The notes under the pieces were generated by a model. The model made no database searches. It was not told where the DNA came from and saw only the letters and a program-made list of their open reading frames with translations. Positions 53,308 to 64,000 of a DNA stretch of 64,000 bases are shown here, piece after piece. Each line of letters opens with the position of its first letter. Positions within the stretch are counted from its first letter, which is position 1. A program made the translations under genes and the position numbers. Source of the stretch: Numida meleagris (lineage: Eukaryota; Chordata; Aves; Galliformes; Numididae); the NCBI RefSeq assembly GCF_002078875.1, contig NC_034414.1, forward strand, positions 35,949,415-36,013,414, read 5' to 3'.

Positions 53308-55189
53308 CAAAAACCAAACCTCTCTCTTTACCACAGGTTTGTTTCTTATATGCTTTCCCTTGATTTCATTCTTTAAAATTGACTTTGAAAAACAAGTGGT
53401 TTAAAAATACTGTATTGGTTCTGATTTGGTATCCTTATCCCTTTTCTCTCTTCATCTGTTTCTGTGCTGTTCTCTGCAACAGAAAAGAGATTTTAATAAT
53501 GCTAGGCATGATGCTGACTGTATTCTTCTCACTTTCAGTCCTCTATATTTAATTCACTGGTTCAATATTTTTTCAAACCACGGACTGACGCTTGTTCTAA
53601 GCTACAATACAAAACCCCGCATTTGGAGGTAAAAAATTTAGTTGTCATTGTTCTGTTGTTAGATAGTTCCACTAAGTTAAGAACTTGGTTTCTATAGGAT
53701 TGTAATTTTATTGCAAGTTTTTGTTTTGTGAAGTGGGATCTAGCTAGAAATCTTACATAAAATTTTGGAAGCTTAGCAGTACAGCAAAGTACTGAGTGAA
53801 AATTACCTTAACTGACTGAGGAGTGCTCACTACATGTTTTAAAAAGTGCTGAATGCCTTTTGCATGATCTAGCCCTCACAAAGTAATTATTTAATGACTT
53901 GTGTTTGAACCTTCAGAAGCTTTTTTTTCATTACCTGTCACAGGTCATTCTTGTTTTGATATTAGGCCTCTTCATAGTGCAATACTGATGGCTTGTATTT
54001 GTTTCTGTCAGTCATCTTGTTCTGCTCATATTTCAACACTGAAGATTGCTCTCTTTGGAGCTTCCTTCCTTAAAATATATATTTTTCAGTGGCTTGATAT
54101 TTGATGGTAGAGTCTCTGATGTATATTACTCTAAGTTCAGCACCATTCTTGTACTTGAGGTGCTGTAAACTTTTCAGCTTCTGGGTGGCATTACGTGTCT
54201 AATTTGTGACATGGAATACTTTTCTGAAGGATCCAAAACAGAATAGTGCATAAATGGCAAAATCAGATGTTATTTTTTCTTGGGCTTTATGAAAGATAGG
54301 AGATAGACCCCACATTCCTGCAAGAAGTTCTGTATCTCTCATAGTTTTTCTTGAGAAGTGGCCATCATGGCAGTATGCAGAGTCCAGATGATCTGGTAAG
54401 ACTGAAGCTGGTAGAATGCTTCTAGTTGAGTAGATCTTGATAAAAAAATTCAGACACAGTGAAATTTAGTGAAAATTCATTTAAAAAAATCAGATAAACT
54501 CTGTGTTACATTCTTGAGAAAATCTCCCGTGTGGTCATCTGCAGTGAGTTTTTTAGAGTGAATAGAGTTAATACATTTAGGTCTTTCCAGGGAGGTTTCT
54601 TTTCCATCCTCAGAGAATGCAAAACTTTATGTCACAACTAACAGTTTAGGGCAACCATCCAGATGCGGTACCAATCCAACTTCCATTCATCTCAGGAAGA
54701 TGCTTTCATTAGGAGAGAACAAATCATCAGAGGCAGTCATATGAGCTCACTGCCATAAGCCAGTCATTTATCTGTATCTACTTTTAATTATGTTGTGGGA
54801 CTCTTTATTTGTAGGTTTGATTAGGCAAGAAGAAACTAATGGCTAATTCAAAGTACGGGGAGTAAGGCAGCTCTATTTCACAGTCTCTGTCAAGCCTGGG
54901 GAGGACAGAAAATGATACTCCTAACATTCTCATGAGTTCCAGATGATTTGGAAGTGGGCTAAGCAGTTAAGCTTGAGAGCAAATGTACTCAGCAGTTCTA
55001 CCTTGCTATTTGCGTGCCCTTTGTTCTTTTCAGTTAATGAAGGTGGAGTGCTGGAAAGAAAGTCTTCATGTGTAACACAGTATGGATATGCGTAGATGGG
55101 TCGTGTTAGGTCTACACTTTTCTGTGGAACCTCTTCTGAAGCAACTTATCCTTCCTTCCTCCTAGAGCAGAAAAAGTAGTTCATTGTTA

Positions 55190-56360
55190 TGGAGTGGGTA
55201 GCTGTGTACTTTTTAGGAAAGACAGACCGGCAAGACATGGTGGTGGAGTTGCTCTCTATATGAGCTAACAACTGGAATGTATCAAGCTCTGCCTAGGAAT
55301 GAATGATGAATGTGTGGAGAGCTTATGTGTGAGAATTAAGGGGCAGGATAATATAGGTGACACCTTTGCGGATGTTTACTAGAGGCAGCCTGATCAAGGC
55401 CGCCTTCTACAGACAGCTGAAATTAGCCTCACGATCATAGGGTCTGATTCTCATGGGGGACTTCAGTCAGCCTGATACTTGCTAGAAAAGCAACACTGCC
55501 AGGCACACACAATCAAGGAGCTTCTTGCAGTGCAGGGAAGATAACTTTCTGGCACAGGTGGTGGAGGAGCCAATGAGGAGAAGTGTGCTGCTAGACCTTG
55601 TTCTTACAAACATGGAAGGAGTGAAAGTTAGGGGCAGCCTTGGATGCAGTGACCATGAGATATAGTAGTTCAGGATCTTACATGGAAGAAATGAGACAGA
55701 AAGTAGTAGTGCAACCCTGGGCTTCAGGAGAGCCAGCTTTCACCTCTTCAAGAACCTATCTGAAGGTATCCCATGGGTTTGAGAGCTGGAAGTTAAGGGA
55801 ACCCAAGAAAGCTGGTTGACATTCAAGCACCACTTCTTCCAAGCTCAAGAACAGTGCATCTGTATGAGTAAGAAATCAGGCAAAGGTGGCAGGAGACATT
55901 CATGGGTGAGAAAGAAGCTCATGGAAAACTCAGGTGGAAGAAGAAAGTCTGTGCTATGTGGAAAAGGGGTCTGGCCACTTGGAAGGAATATAGGAATGTT
56001 GTCAGGGCATGCAAGGATGCAACAAGGAAGGCTAAGGCCCACTTGAAATTAAATCTGGTGAGAGTTGTCAAGGACAACAGGAAAGGCTTCTTTGTGTATA
56101 GCAGAAGGAAGACTAGGAAAAATGTGGGCTTGCTGCTGAATGAGGTGTGTGTCCTGGTAACAGAGGACACTAAGAAGGTGGAGTTACTGAACACCTTCTT
56201 TGATTCAGTATTTACTGCTAAGACTGCCCCTTGGAATTCCAGACCCTGGAGATAAACTAGAGGGTCTGGGGAAAGGAAGACTTCCCCTTGGTAGAGGAGG
56301 ATCTGTTCAGTGATCTTGTAGACAAACTGAACGCATACTAATCCGTGGGCCATTATGGTG
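55190..56360 (+). mobile_element. CR1 LINE, internal ORF2 fragment (endonuclease to start of RT)
   Basis: A degenerate piece of the CR1 retrotransposon polyprotein in sense orientation. Around 55216 the frame reads RKDRPARHGGGVALYMS, then ECVESLCVRIKGQDNIGD, which is CR1 endonuclease. Further on are remains of the SLGCSDHEM block. From 55902 to 56255 a 117-codon frame is still open, with WKKKVCAMWKRGLATWKEYR, VVRACKDATRKAKAHL and VELLNTFFDSVFTAKTAP, the linker that leads into reverse transcriptase. Several stops and frame changes earlier in the copy show that it is dead. It lacks both the 5' end and, unusually, the reverse transcriptase core and 3' tail. Edges are approximate because the ends fade into unique sequence. 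Confidence 0.88.
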
Positions 56361-58235
56361 CTGATTAGGTATGAATTTGTGGTTTCCAGTATACTGAAAC
56401 CTATACAAGCCTCTCTTGTAGCTTGTTCAATCCATAGTAGTAGGTTTCAACCACTATCCACCTCAGCTAACTGAGAATACTTCCCTGATATGCACGTTTC
56501 TCTTCTGGAAGTTCCTGTTAATTCCACAGACACATTTAGTTTCTTTGTCTTCTCAAGGTACCCAGTAAAATTTGTAACACAGTAGGTGAAAGTTACTTTT
56601 TGTTGATGTTGTTGGCATGAACACAGGAAGATAAATGAAATTACATTAAAAGTAAAGAGCTATTTTAATGAGAAAATCAATTGCTACAATACTTAATTGC
56701 CCCAATTCCTCTTTGATTTTTATTTTTCTTAATGAAGCACACAACATTTCTGTGCAGGAATTGAAATTTACTTGCTTTTTTATAGGATATGTTTCTTTAT
56801 AAGACTGGGAATGCTTCATAATGGCTGATCATGGTTTTAAATAGGAGGACTGCAAAAGCAAAATTGTCAAAAAGATATAATTTTTGAACCAAACATGGTT
56901 GCTTGACCACATATAGCTACTAACCACAGCTTATTCTACAGTAAAAAATGGATTTCAGGTACTTGAGGTAAGAAGTGTCATGATTACAGGTCAAGGTTTC
57001 TGGTGTCATAATTGTCTCAAAGCGTAGTGGCTGAATTCAGTATAAAATGGTGCCTCTGGACTAATGTTCTTTGTGATCAGTGTCTCTCAAGCCTTCTCTT
57101 TAGATCACAAATACTTTGATTTTTTTAATCTATTTTTCCTTGATATTAGAGGAAGAATTATGTGAACTAGCTGGCACAATGCCACAAGGTTTTTTGTACA
57201 CATATTTATTTTTGAGAATAATTTCTTCATTGGATTTCTTTTCTGTTCCCTCTCCTGTTAATGTGATTTTAATCTGTTCATATATGTAATTTCAGAAAGA
57301 GAGGAAATTTACGTATTTTAATGTTGCTTGAATAGTTCATTATATATCAGTAACTTCCATGGCTGGTCAGTGATGCTGCATTATCCAGTGAGAAATTGGG
57401 AATGTTTCATTTAGGGGTAAACAAAGCTTCTATGTTCATCCATGCAGCCAGAAGTTACTTCTGTTTCCCAGCTATCTGTTGGCAACTGTATTATTTTGGA
57501 GTTGGGTGAAGGAATTTCATAGTTGGCAGAAAGCTGCAAACACTTGCCTAGTGATCTGATTTTTTCTTTTTTTTTTTTAATTTTATAATGGTTGTTTTTT
57601 AAAGGCCCTCAGAGTCTTAGAATGCCAGTGAGGCTGTCAGAAGTGCCAGTATATCTCATGGTTCTGTAATTCGTGATCATATGATCACGAAAATTGTATC
57701 GTATCTCTCATGAATAATGGTATTTGACTTCCACTGATAGTGTATCTAGCATTCTTAATTTCTTTTCATTTATAGATAAGTACACTTGCCACAATTAAAA
57801 AATAATAATATTAACTAATTACAAAAATTCAGGTTTTAGGACAGCAGAATTTAATCTTATAAAATCTAGAAATGTGAGCTTTCTAATTCTACAACCGAGA
57901 AAGTCAACATCATGATAACAGGTTTAGGTCATGGTGGCATGTCTTCTACCAACCAGCATTCAATCTTTGTCTTTTTTTTTTCTATGCTACATATTAAATA
58001 ATGGCTGAAAGAGTCTGGGTGAAGCCATAGCCACAGCTTTGATAGCAAAGCAACCCATGCTCCAGAAACATGTTCATTTGAAATGTAAGATGCATAAAAT
58101 CTTCAAGTGAATTCTCAGTTTTGGTAGTAATATATGTGAAATTCAGAAACTGGAAATGTGATGTTTCCAGTACATGCAAGTACTGAAAGGATTGTTATAC
58201 ACTGTTTAAATGGCAAAAATTACTGATTGCAAGTG
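56361..58235 (+). other. Non-coding spacer between two CR1 fragments
   Basis: AT-rich unique sequence with a 22-bp perfect palindrome at 57670-57691 and T-rich tracts near 57560-57575. No exon or transposon was recognised. Confidence 0.65.
57670..57691. repeat. Perfect 22-bp palindrome
   Basis: TTCGTGATCAT at 57670-57680 is followed directly by its exact reverse complement at 57681-57691, with no spacer. The symmetry breaks at the next base on either side. Confidence 0.95.
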
Positions 58236-58792
58236 AAATAGAACACAGAACACAAAATTGCAGGGGTTGGAAAGGACCTTAAGAGGTCATCGAGTCCACA
58301 CAGGTAGGCATCCAGACAGGTCTTGAATATCTCCATAGAAGGAGACTCCACAACTTCTCTGGGCAACCTGTTCCGGTGCTCCATCACCCTTACTGTAAAG
58401 AAGTTCTTCTATATATTTGTATGGAACTTCCTATGTTCAAGTTTTAGGCCATTGATCTTTGTCCTGTCACTACATACCACCAAGAAGAGTCTGGCCTCAC
58501 CCATTTGCCTCCCACCTTCCTTTAGATTTTTATAAACATTGATCAGATCCCCTCTCAGTCTTTTCCCCAGGCTTAACAGACCCAGGTTACTCAGCCTCTC
58601 CTCATAGGGGAGATGCTCCAGGCCCTTTATCATGTTTTTGGCCTTCTGCTGGACTCCTTCTAGGAGATCTCTGCCTTTTTTAAACTGGAGAGCCCAGAAC
58701 TGGACACAGTATTCCAGATGTGGCCTCACTAGGGCAGAACAAAGGGGTAGGATCACCTCCCTCCACCTGCTCTTTTTAATGCACCCCCAGGA
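58236..58792 (-). mobile_element. CR1 LINE, 3' part of ORF2 and 3' UTR
   Basis: A CR1 copy lying in reverse orientation. On the - strand it runs from the late reverse-transcriptase region to the 3' end. A frame of 145 codons (58846-58409) is still open and reads [40 protein letters not shown] and GDLINVYKNLKEGGRQMGEA, the well-known C-terminal part of the CR1 polyprotein. The frame ends before the true protein end because of a later change. The + strand start carries the CR1 tail block TTGCAGGGGTTGGAAAGG, with a small deletion just after GAGTCC. The copy is 5'-truncated and inactive. Confidence 0.93.
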
Positions 58793-61700
58793 AAGTAGGG
58801 AAAAATGGCTAGTTTTTCTATTATTATTTTCAGTGATAGATGTCACATTTCAAAACAAAGAAATTCATATTTAGACATTTAAGTATATGGCCAGATATAT
58901 AAAAGTGCTGAGCACTGAAGTGCATTCTGTTCCAATAACAGGATGACATCAGTCTTTTATTCCTATGCCTAACATCCACTGATTGTAAGATCATGACTTG
59001 GGCCAGCACTGTTTAGAAGATTAGAGTTAGGAGAAATACAAAAGTCACAAAGTAGTGATTATTGAATTAATTTAGTGACTTCTTGCACTGCATCTCTAAT
59101 GACCCCAGTTCTACAAGGAATGGTATGTGAGTGTGATTGAAGCTGATTTTCTGATATCTTATTTCAGGAGTTCTCAAGTAAAATAATTTTTAGAAATAAT
59201 GGAAGAAGCCTCATTTTGTAACAAGTTGTACAGCCTTTATTTCCATCCTGAAACAGCGTTCAGTATTGAATGATTCCAGTCATTATAGAAATATATTTGC
59301 AGGATCTGTAGCACATATATGGATAATCAGTGTTTCATTGTTCATTATTATAGGATGTTGTAGGAGCTGTATCAGCTGAAAGCAGAAAGGAATACAATAT
59401 ATATATGTATGTCATTAAGTGCATGGAAAGAAATAAGGTACGTTTCCTCTTAACACAAGAGAAAAAGTGTACCCAATTAAATAATGAAGCAGGAGATTTA
59501 AAACAGTCTAAAAGAAATACTATTTTAATGCAGTTTGTAGTAAAACTGAAACTTACTCCTACATGATGTGGATAACAAAAATACAGTGAGTTCATTAAGT
59601 CATCAGACAAATTAATGGAGAAATCAATTAATGCTTTTTTTAAATCCTACTCTGAAAGTCTGACTTCTCAAATTTTGCATGACATATACCATTCTCTGTG
59701 TTACATTTTTAAAAATTTTTCCATGAACATCCACTACTGGTCACTGCAGGAGATGGACTCATCTGAATGGACTGATGGCCTCACCAAAATGACAGATGCT
59801 TTTTGAAAGCACATGAGTTTGGAGGCCTCCCTACACAATATTTTTGTATATAGTAAAGCAGTTTTAAGCAATGCCTAGAGGGTTTTCATTGTATTTGTTT
59901 GTTTGTTTGTTTTTGTGGGTTTTTTTCCTTCACTGTTTCAAAAGAGTGTGATGCTGCTTTCACCAAAAGAAACTTTGAAAAATGCATCCACTTAACAGTT
60001 TTTCAAGATATTTCTAGTAAAACACACAGAAAATATAAGTCATACATCTCTTTAATAGTTAAATATGAACATTTATGTATCTGAAGTAATATAGTATACA
60101 TTAAATAATATCATGTAAATCATTAGCAACAATAATCAGAATTTTATTTCCCCTAACATATAAGACATTTGTGTTATCGCTGTAGCTCTAATCCATATTC
60201 AGGCCTTCATGTTTGGTGTGCAGTAATATGTAAATTACCTACCCAGCTGCATTAAGCAGTGTTTGTTTATTCAATTTCTTTTGGCATAGCATATAACTGA
60301 ATTTCTGCCAAAAATGTGGCTGCTTCAGGGAACACTGTTTGAGTAGAAGGAAGTTTTGAAAGGAAACGCACATCATAAGTCTTTACTGTGTGAAACAGTA
60401 AAATCAAAACAAACTTTCTGTTCATAGAATTATGTGTTTTAGTGTAAAATAATGTGCTTATAAAATACAGTGAGCAAACTGAATCTTTTTAGAATGCTCT
60501 GTTTACACTGGCTTTGTAAACAAGAATACAATGCTGAAAGGGTGGTGAATTTTTCATATGTGGGAAGGGTGACTAAAACTGGTGAAATGTGAAAATGGAA
60601 GGTTTAAGATAAATTATTTTAAAATGGCATGTTAATCTCCCCTAACACATAACGTTTAAATGCATCTAAATTTAGAAAGCAGTGAAGTTTAAGTGTTAAA
60701 AAAAAATTGCATTAATGATGCATAGAGCTATCTACTTATTCTGGCAGTCCTTTCAGTCTTCCAGTCTGACACTTCCTTTTTTATCCAGCCAGCTAATTTC
60801 CCCTCTTTTGTGAGGAGTAACTGTTTTCACACTAGTGCTTACCCAGCAAGCCTCCTCATTGTTTCATGGTTAATTATCTTCTTGAGCTTCACCTTCTAGA
60901 GAGAAGGGAGAAAGACTGGGCCTCCCCACAGCTCTAATGAAAGCTAGGTTTTAGAGATGCACTGTGTGAATAAACGCAGTGTCTGATCTAGCAACATAAT
61001 AAATGAGTTCCTAAACTTTATGGAGTCACAGCTCATCCTGCAAGTTTACTGAACAAAGCAGGGAGATGCTTCATTTTTTAAATCTTTTTTTGTTTTAGAA
61101 GGGAGAAAGAATATTGTTTCAGTTTGAAACAAAATACTCTGTGCCTTAAAGCTGAATACTAACAACATTTATACTAATAACAGTAATACTTACAGCTCTG
61201 AGCCCCTCAGTTATTACACTACTTTGTAAACATTTACTGCCCATTGGACTCTGTCACTCACCACTGCTGAAAATAAGAGATGCGGATAGATTTAAATCTT
61301 CAGTTTATGTTCTAATTTGAGTCCAAGTTTAAATTGTACAATGTTTTAAATAAGCTCTCCTGCAATAGAAGAATGTTGAATAATGACAGTGATATTTTTG
61401 TAATAATGAATACTGTCCATTGTAATTTTGTACTTAGCCAAACTAAAGCAGGCAAATATAAACCTCTCACCCTAACAAGAAATACTTGTCCTTTACTTTG
61501 TCTTCTTCTAAGTTAATTTCTATAATGTGTGCAAGTATTAAATAATTTCTCCAGTGAACAAAACAAATTGTACATTTAACACCGGTACTTCACATATTGC
61601 ATAGAATTCATTCAGCATCCAAGATGAGATTGAAATTGCCAATTTTTTTTTCCTCCAGCCAGCTCCAAGGCTGTGTTGGCATCTGTTATGTGCAGAGACA

Positions 61701-62335
61701 ACCATAAACAACAGGCACTTAACAGTGATGGAGACAAGAAAAAAGTCTGGAAGTTTGAGAGTGAGATGATCTTACTGAAAAAGCTCTGCCTAAGGACCTC
61801 GTGCACCTGGAGATAAGGCTCATGTTTCTATTCTGCAACATTTGAAAAACAGCACTTCCTAGATGTACACTGTGTAATGCCAAGGAGCTGTAGTGGTGGT
61901 GTAGTCTCAGGGTGCTTACCACTGTCGTTTCGATTCATTGCCAGAACTCTGCCACTTATTGGCAATAGTGATGTTTAACTTAATTCTTGGAAATCCATAG
62001 GTAGGCAGACTGTGGAAGTACTTGTAACGTGCAGCACTCTCAGAGCCTCTGACTTCATGATACTTGCTTATTGACTCCCCTCTAGTCAATATGCCAAATT
62101 TACAGCTTGTGGATCAATGACATCAGGAAGTGCCTGGTATGAGATAATAAATTCTGTTGAAAGTTTACATGTGAGGAAAAAGTGAGTCAGTTGTCTTTGA
62201 TGTGAATTAGGCTGAATTTGGTAGTCTCTTAACTGCTTCTTGAGAAGGAGCAACTGGTGATACACCCAGATATCTTTCATGTAGTTCTGCTATTTATAAA
62301 TAATAGATCAAGTCACCCTTTCCCGTATATGGGAA
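58793..62335 (+). other. Non-coding DNA before the last CR1 fragment
   Basis: AT-rich sequence with a TTTG microsatellite at 59894-59915. No exon with splice sites and no further transposon was recognised. Small open frames on both strands resemble no protein I know. Confidence 0.65.
59894..59915. repeat. TTTG tetranucleotide microsatellite
   Basis: About five copies of TTTG, ending in a T run. Confidence 0.85.
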
Positions 62336-62650
62336 GACGGAGCAGAGGGGTAGCACTGACCTCTGCTCTGTGGTGACAGCTACAGGACACAAGGGAATGG
62401 CATGGAGCTGTGTCAGGGGAGGGTCAGGTTGGATATCATGAGTAGGTTCTGCACCAGAAGATGGTTGGGCCATGGAACAGACTTCTCAGGACAGTGGTCA
62501 TCGCACTGAGCTGCCAGAGTTCAAGGAGAGTCTGGGCAGTGCTCTTAGACATATGATCTTATTTTTTGGGCGGTCCTGTATGGAGCCAGGAGTTGGACTC
62601 AATTATCTATGAGTCACTTTCAGCTCAGGATATTCTATGATTCTGTGATT
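62336..62650 (+). mobile_element. CR1 LINE, 3' end fragment
   Basis: About 315 bases of a CR1 3' end in + orientation. It begins near GAGCAGAGGGGTAGCACTGA, carries the blocks GGCATGGAGCTGTGTCAGGG and GGAGCCAGGAGTTGGACTCA, and ends with the ATTCTATGATTCTGTGATT tail typical of CR1. It belongs to a different CR1 subfamily from the copy at 15469, judging by the 3' UTR blocks. It is 5'-truncated and non-coding. Confidence 0.93.
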
Positions 62651-64000
62651 TTATATTTGGAAATTCAAGCCTTTCTTCTCCACCTTTTAGTGAGAAAACT
62701 TTTTTTCTAGGTTTCTCCTAAGACCAAGCCCTCGAGAGCTTATGTCCTATCCTTTTGAACCTTATATTTATCTGTTTCTACGGTGATTCTCACTTTTTAG
62801 TGTTTCTCACAAACAGTCATTTCTGCTCAAATAAAGCTCTTAAAAACTCTGTTATTTCAGGTGCCCATGACAAGTGATAGAAAGCTGTTGTGTTTCCCTA
62901 GTCTTTTCACACTGCCCACTGAGTTGTTCTGTTTTAACTGAGAATACACCTTTAAAGGAGTACAAAGTCCAATGTAAATTATATCAAACTGAAACTATAC
63001 TTAACTAGCACAAAGCGAAAACAATAGTGATTTTATTATCCCAGTGCAGTTATGCAAGATCATGTGAATGCAGAGGACAACTGATTTGCTGTGAGAAAGG
63101 ACATAGTGATGAAAAATTGTGATGAAATTCTGCAGTTTAAACAAGCAATAATTTTAAGCCTATTTAAGCATGATCCATTCCACAGATTTCCAGTTTCTGG
63201 AAGTGCTGTGTTTTTTGTTTTGTTTTCTTTTTTGTCTTAACCATAAAGAGTAATCCTTGATTGGATCAAAGGCTGAGACTTAGCACAAATGAGCTCCATG
63301 CAACTTGCATGGGCATATGTCTGAAGTAGAGTACCAGGATTTGGTCTTACTGAACTAGGTATACATGGAAACATTTTGGGTTTGGGTCAGCCTAGGAGCA
63401 TTTTTTCCAAGAGTTTCATTAAGGGCTTTTGTTGGATTCTTGCACAAAGAAAATAATATATTCCCCTGAAGTAGACGTGAAAACAAAATGACATTCCAGG
63501 TTGAAAAATCCTGTTATGTAACCTCTTGACAGATGAAAAGAAAACTACAAAGCATCAAAAACAACAGTCTGTAAAATATGCCATGTAGTCAGGCTTTCAC
63601 ATGACAAAAATGTGAAAACAGCTCAAATACACCACTTGGAATAAAGGTCTGGGATTGTAAACCTATTTGGATGACAATATTATTCAACATAAAAATGTTA
63701 TAGGTGTTCTTCTGCTCTCTAGTAACACTTAAAGGGCTTCTTCAGCAAATGAGAACCAGAGACGTTAAAAAGCCACATGAGGATACAGTGGCAAAAATGG
63801 AAGCCACTGCTTCCACAGTGGCTGAAGAATGAATAAGTACTGTGTTGAATACCTGCTTTTGCCTTGGTCTGTGATAGAAGTAAGTTCCTACAGGCCTTCT
63901 GCTGACATGGCTCACCTTCTGCTTCAGCCTGTCTCTTCTAGTGAGTGGTAGAGGGAATAGAGCCTTTCACTCCTTCTAGCCATCTGGTGCTGTGGGGAAC
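62651..64000 (+). other. Non-coding DNA at the right edge
   Basis: No exon, transposon or notable repeat was recognised. The sequence continues as AT-rich presumed AKAP6 intron to the end of the window. Confidence 0.6.

Larger units (their letters stand above)
50420..55189 (+). other. Non-coding DNA between the mariner and CR1 fragments
   Basis: No exon or transposon was recognised. The stretch holds a TTTTTA tract at 52015-52040, a GCAATA hexanucleotide repeat at 52198-52219, a 13-bp-period duplication near 52318-52342 and an A17 run at 53291-53307. The 50580-50980 part is somewhat richer in GC and has an open frame with no recognisable protein. Confidence 0.65.

Noticed and set aside
55919..56353. 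144-codon - strand open frame as a gene
   Set aside because: It is the antisense shadow of the CR1 ORF2 fragment on the + strand.
55190..58792. The + and - CR1 pieces as one twin-primed, inverted insertion
   Set aside because: In twin priming the inverted 5' piece would lie upstream of the - strand copy, to its right. Here it lies beyond the 3' end and is separated by 1.9 kb of non-CR1 sequence, so two separate events are simpler.
48168..64000. Next AKAP6 exon after exon C
   Set aside because: I looked for the acidic, Leu/Asn-rich sequence expected after the spectrin repeats and did not see it. It may lie outside the window or be too short to spot by eye.
1..64000. Endogenous retrovirus or LTR, tRNA, rRNA, CRISPR, operon-like clusters
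   Set aside because: No paired LTRs, gag/pol-like frames, tRNA-like folds, rRNA blocks or spaced direct-repeat arrays were found. The sequence is vertebrate intronic DNA.

Overview
The window looks like nuclear DNA from a bird, most likely a galliform such as chicken. It is AT-rich, almost entirely intronic, and carries CR1 LINE fragments together with two short mariner copies whose termini resemble the chicken Galluhop family. There is no bacterial-style gene packing, no operon, and no rRNA, tRNA or CRISPR.

The only gene I can support is AKAP6 (mAKAP, muscle A-kinase anchoring protein), on the + strand. Three consecutive internal exons are visible at 26888-27034 (49 codons), 30449-30673 (75 codons) and 47952-48167 (72 codons). 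All three start and end in phase 0, all have AG/GT splice sites, and they join into 196 continuous codons. These encode part of the spectrin-repeat region that holds the PKA/phosphodiesterase/ryanodine-receptor scaffold on the nuclear envelope through nesprin-1alpha. Neither the beginning nor the end of the gene is in the window. The introns between the exons are 3414 bp and 17278 bp. The flanks, at least 26.9 kb on the left and 15.8 kb on the right, are read as further AKAP6 intron, since I found no other gene in them.

Layout: 1-26887 is upstream intron, with one CR1 3' tail at 15469-15593, a C15/A17 homopolymer switch near 7350, a small CpG-bearing patch near 1180, and a stretch at 19.2-21.2 kb that resembles conserved non-coding DNA. 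26888-30673 holds exons A and B. 30674-47951 is the large intron, with one deleted mariner at 37904-38446 and the longest unexplained open frame at 40660-41130. Exon C follows, with a 39-bp tandem duplication 15 bp past its donor. 48168-64000 is downstream intron with a second deleted mariner (49860-50419) and three CR1 fragments (about 55190-56360 +, 58236-58792 -, 62336-62650 +).

I did not find a new biological system. The most useful leads are the open read-through from exon C into the duplicated intron repeat, the two differently deleted mariners on either side of exon C, a 22-bp perfect palindrome at 57670-57691, and a perfect CRE octamer about 0.5 kb upstream of exon A.
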